From Candidatus Thalassarchaeum sp. (lineage in GTDB: Archaea; Thermoplasmatota; Poseidoniia; Poseidoniales; Thalassarchaeaceae): a DNA stretch of 64,000 nucleotides. Positions 61,744-64,000 of this stretch are shown here, piece after piece. The notes beneath the pieces were generated by a model, which was not told the DNA's origin, did not search any database, and saw only the letters and a program-made list of their open reading frames with translations. Where the stretch lies: the NCBI GenBank assembly GCA_016777225.1, contig JADHRW010000001.1, positions 1 to 64,000 of the forward strand, read 5' to 3'. Every line of letters begins with the position of its first letter. Within the stretch, counting starts at the first letter, position 1. The translations under genes and the position numbers were made by a program.

Positions 61744-62528
61744 TTAGACCAACCGATTTCTTCTAGTAGGGAATTAACATCGGTAGATTGAATCTTATTT
61801 AGAGTAGGTTCGAAGACTCTCCAAGCAGCATATCCAACAAACATACCAGAAAATAAATCAAACATGTAATGTTGTTTTGTTGTAAGAATACTAATGCATA
61901 ATAATGACCATTCTATCCACAGTAGAACTAAGAATGGTTTTGCCCACTTAGTTTCTGAATAATTATTATTTAACCAATGAGTCATCATTCTTGCAAGACA
62001 ATATGAATGAACAATGTGCAAACTTGGCCATGCATTCCAGGGCTTATCAGATGTATGTATAAATTCAAACAGAATTGTCTCTATACCATTCATTGAGTCC
62101 CAGTCAATAGCATCTCTCATGTCAACTTCTGCAGGAAATAGTAGAAAGAAAATTACACAAAATAGTGTAGCTAAGATCAGCATTTGCATTGCTGAAACTA
62201 ATTCTAAACGACCTTTATCATCCTTGGGAGCTAAAATTAATGTAGCAGGATAGAATAAATACAAAGCAGCATATGGAATAATCATCCAATTAATTACTGG
62301 AACTGAGCGATCATAAGAATTCTCAGGGAATACCGAAAATGCATCATTAAGATATAAATGTGCAATATTATTCGAACCGAAATAAGGTACTGCAATGAAT
62401 ATTATACCCAGTAAAAATACTTCCAATGGAAATAAATTCCCATTCATCATTTCACGACGAGTCCATGTTTTCCCCCAGAAACCTTTCCAAGGGAATGTCA
62501 GTTTTTGTAACTTTGACAATTCTTCCAT
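61740..62528 (-). CDS. PAP2-superfamily membrane protein (inositolphosphorylceramide-synthase-like)
   Basis: The 262-residue product has about six helices and PAP2 motifs: NAWPSLHIVHSY carries the PSxH motif and TKQHYMFDLFSGM the HxxxD motif. The layout resembles AUR1-type inositol-phosphoryl transferases and archaeal phosphatidylinositol-related enzymes. It may transfer or remove a phospho-head group of a lipid. The stop overlaps that of pit by four bases, convergently. A role in freeing phosphate from lipids is possible but only suggested by position. Confidence 0.75.
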   Translation of the reverse strand: MEELSKLQKLTFPWKGFWGKTWTRREMMNGNLFPLEVFLLGIIFIAVPYFGSNNIAHLYLNDAFSVFPENSYDRSVPVINWMIIPYAALYLFYPATLILAPKDDKGRLELVSAMQMLILATLFCVIFFLLFPAEVDMRDAIDWDSMNGIETILFEFIHTSDKPWNAWPSLHIVHSYCLARMMTHWLNNNYSETKWAKPFLVLLWIEWSLLCISILTTKQHYMFDLFSGMFVGYAAWRVFEPTLNKIQSTDVNSLLEEIGWSN

Positions 62529-62584
62529 GAGACACTACGAAAAATTAACTGTATTTAGTATAATTGATAAAAATAGAGATTTCT

Positions 62585-63190
62585 TCAATCTAGGTAAACT
62601 ATACGATCAGCCATTCTTTCTGCTATTTTGGGGTCATGAGTGACATATATAGCAGGTATTGATAATGACTTAATCATTTTCCTCACCTCTAATGATAGTG
62701 ATTCTTTTATATTTGAATCTAAGCTAGATAGAGGTTCATCTAGAAGTATCATTTTTGGTTCTGCGATTAAAGAACGTGCTAGTGCAACTCGCTGAGATTC
62801 ACCACCTGAGAGATTCTGAATCTTACGAGTACCAAAATCCTTCAAACCTACTAACTCAAGCATCTCAGATATCTTATTAATTGAATGATTAGGTGGCAGA
62901 CCAAATCTAAGATTTTCATGTACATTTAAGTGAGGGAACAATGCAAGATTTTGAAATACCATTCCAATTCCTCTTTTCTCAGGAGGGAGATTTTTCAAGT
63001 CTTTACCGTTAAATAATATCTTTCCAGAATCACTTTCCTCTAAACCACAGATAATTCTCAAAAGAGTAGATTTACCTGAACCAGATGGCCCTAGTAACGC
63101 TACAATTTCATTATTATCTACTTTTAAATTGAAGTTGGATAATACTAAATCACCATAAGATTTAGTAATATTTTCACAAGATAGCATCAA
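62585..63190 (-). CDS. ABC transporter ATPase (ThiQ/FbpC/PotA type)
   Basis: Motifs are Walker A GPSGSGKSTLLRII, Q loop MVFQNLALFPHLNVHENLRFGL, signature LSGGESQRVALARSLI, Walker B MILLDEPLSSLD and the switch His in IYVTHDPKIAERM. At 201 residues it lacks the C-terminal regulatory domain of FbpC or PotA, which favours a ThiQ-like thiamine importer. The start overlaps the permease stop by four bases. Confidence 0.85.
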   Translation of the reverse strand: MMLSCENITKSYGDLVLSNFNLKVDNNEIVALLGPSGSGKSTLLRIICGLEESDSGKILFNGKDLKNLPPEKRGIGMVFQNLALFPHLNVHENLRFGLPPNHSINKISEMLELVGLKDFGTRKIQNLSGGESQRVALARSLIAEPKMILLDEPLSSLDSNIKESLSLEVRKMIKSLSIPAIYVTHDPKIAERMADRIVYLD

Positions 63191-64000
63191 AATTCACCCC
63201 CACTACCAACTGGTCTGAATCGCTCCACACTAATGAATAAAACTAATGTAATCAATAACAAAATTGTTCCTGCAGCATTTGCAGCGGGTCTCAATATAGG
63301 ATCGTACCCGGGTCTACTTAGTAAATCACCAATCATTACTGGGAGTGTTGTATATTCAGTAAATCTCAATACTACCCAAGATGCACCAAATTCTCCTAGT
63401 GATATTGCGAAAACAAGACTTGATGCGACAATAATTGAAGGAGTTAACAGAGATATACGTATGAAAATTAATCTTTTTAGATAATTTGCTCCTAGTAATG
63501 ATGCAGCTTCTTCAAGACGAGGATTAAGATTTCTCATTGCAGGTAAAAGAACTCTGACGACGAAAGGAGTTGTTAACATTAAGTGACCATACAATGGAAT
63601 CCACCAACTTCGAGCTATTTCAGGATCTGTACGCATTAAACCGAGTAATACCCCTAATCCGACCATTACTGCAGATAATGCTAGAGGCAACATTACTAAA
63701 ACATCTAAAATAGTTGCAGATTTGGGATTTGTTTTTTCTAAGTTGAAAATTGTATCTGCAAGTAAGAAACCTATAGGTAGTGACAAAAAAATAGTCATTA
63801 GAGCATATCCAATTGATGTCTTGAGTGACTGGTAGGCATTTGTTGGAGAACGACTTCCTCCAAATGCAGATTCCCAACCATCTAAGGAAAAAGTCATCAT
63901 ATTATTTTCTCTAATCATAAATGAAGAAGAGATGAGAGATAACATTGGAGAAATAATAAAAATCAACATTAAGATGATATAGAGTCCTCGTAATGATTTG
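63187..64000 (-). CDS. ABC transporter permease (ThiP/FbpB-like), partial at window edge
   Basis: The frame stays open to the window edge without a needed start; the ATG at 63969 in the ORF track is probably internal (KSLRGLYIILMLIFIISPM). About six helices and the EAA loop (EEAASLLGANYLKRLIFIRISLL) are visible. GEFGASWVVLRFTEYTTLPVMIGDLLSRPG resembles the second half of ThiP or FbpB two-domain permeases. The substrate (thiamine, iron or another small ion) cannot be decided without the binding protein, which lies outside. Confidence 0.8.
   Translation of the reverse strand, partial: KSLRGLYIILMLIFIISPMLSLISSSFMIRENNMMTFSLDGWESAFGGSRSPTNAYQSLKTSIGYALMTIFLSLPIGFLLADTIFNLEKTNPKSATILDVLVMLPLALSAVMVGLGVLLGLMRTDPEIARSWWIPLYGHLMLTTPFVVRVLLPAMRNLNPRLEEAASLLGANYLKRLIFIRISLLTPSIIVASSLVFAISLGEFGASWVVLRFTEYTTLPVMIGDLLSRPGYDPILRPAANAAGTILLLITLVLFISVERFRPVGSGGEF

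Overview
The window is an A+T-rich, gene-dense piece of an archaeal chromosome. Archaeal markers are the replicative DNA polymerase D small subunit (DP1), ribosomal proteins L37e, L44e and S27e, aIF2-alpha, Nop10, Nob1, an archaeal-type TyrRS, HMG-CoA synthase for isoprenoid lipids, and an AbrB-PhoU type regulator. Exported proteins rich in thrombospondin-type-3-like (DxDGDGxxD) calcium repeats, acyl-CoA dehydrogenases with ETF, and AT-rich compact operons together suggest a planktonic marine euryarchaeon of the Poseidoniales (Marine Group II) type. That placement is an inference from gene content, not a measured phylogeny.

Layout. 1-5 kb: small and membrane proteins, a CocE/PepX-like hydrolase, a short GDPD-like protein, a decayed MscS remnant and tRNA-Glu. 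5-12 kb: a secreted esterase with fifteen 22-residue calcium repeats, a DedA-like membrane protein, Nob1, TatA, a MoaD-like protein, a HAD phosphatase, DP1, a CinA-type amidohydrolase and tRNA-Val. 12-21 kb: a PCMT-like methyltransferase coupled to a HEAT-repeat protein, a SerK/ParB-like protein, a bacterial-type CCA enzyme, a GcvH-like protein, an acyl-CoA dehydrogenase, HMG-CoA synthase and TyrRS. 21-27.5 kb: beta-propeller proteins, a glutaryl-CoA-dehydrogenase-like enzyme and EtfBA. 27.5-34.5 kb: PurF-L37e and the conserved L44e-S27e-aIF2alpha-Nop10-PAC2 translation cluster, peptidase E, a second ubiquitin-like protein and tRNA-Ser. 34.5-44.7 kb: a Cas4-like nuclease with OB folds, radical SAM-PdxT, SerC, DeoC, a DEAD-box helicase, a putative three-histone-fold protein and a DsbD-like fusion.

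44.7-62.5 kb is a phosphate-acquisition island and the most unusual part. The operon pstC-pstA-pstB-phoU is preceded by pstS. PstS is a lipoprotein carrying three tandem phosphate-binding domains, and PstA and PstC both carry extra external domains with calcium-type repeats. Divergent from pstS is a lipoprotein with a collagen-like stalk and a choice-of-anchor-I-like propeller. Then come an AbrB-PhoU regulator and, divergent from it, a Pit phosphate permease fused to a PhoU-like domain. A palindrome-like motif, CTATATA-N3-TATATAG and close variants, lies upstream of pstS, of pstC and twice between the regulator and pit. This gives a testable Pho-regulon operator. A chimeric scar just beyond phoU contains a pstB tail joined in frame to part of the neighbouring gene. 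The window ends in an ABC transporter (ATPase plus a partial permease) of the ThiPQ/FbpBC type.

All three tRNA genes encode their 3' CCA. Function calls rest on motif recognition by eye; no database search was possible.
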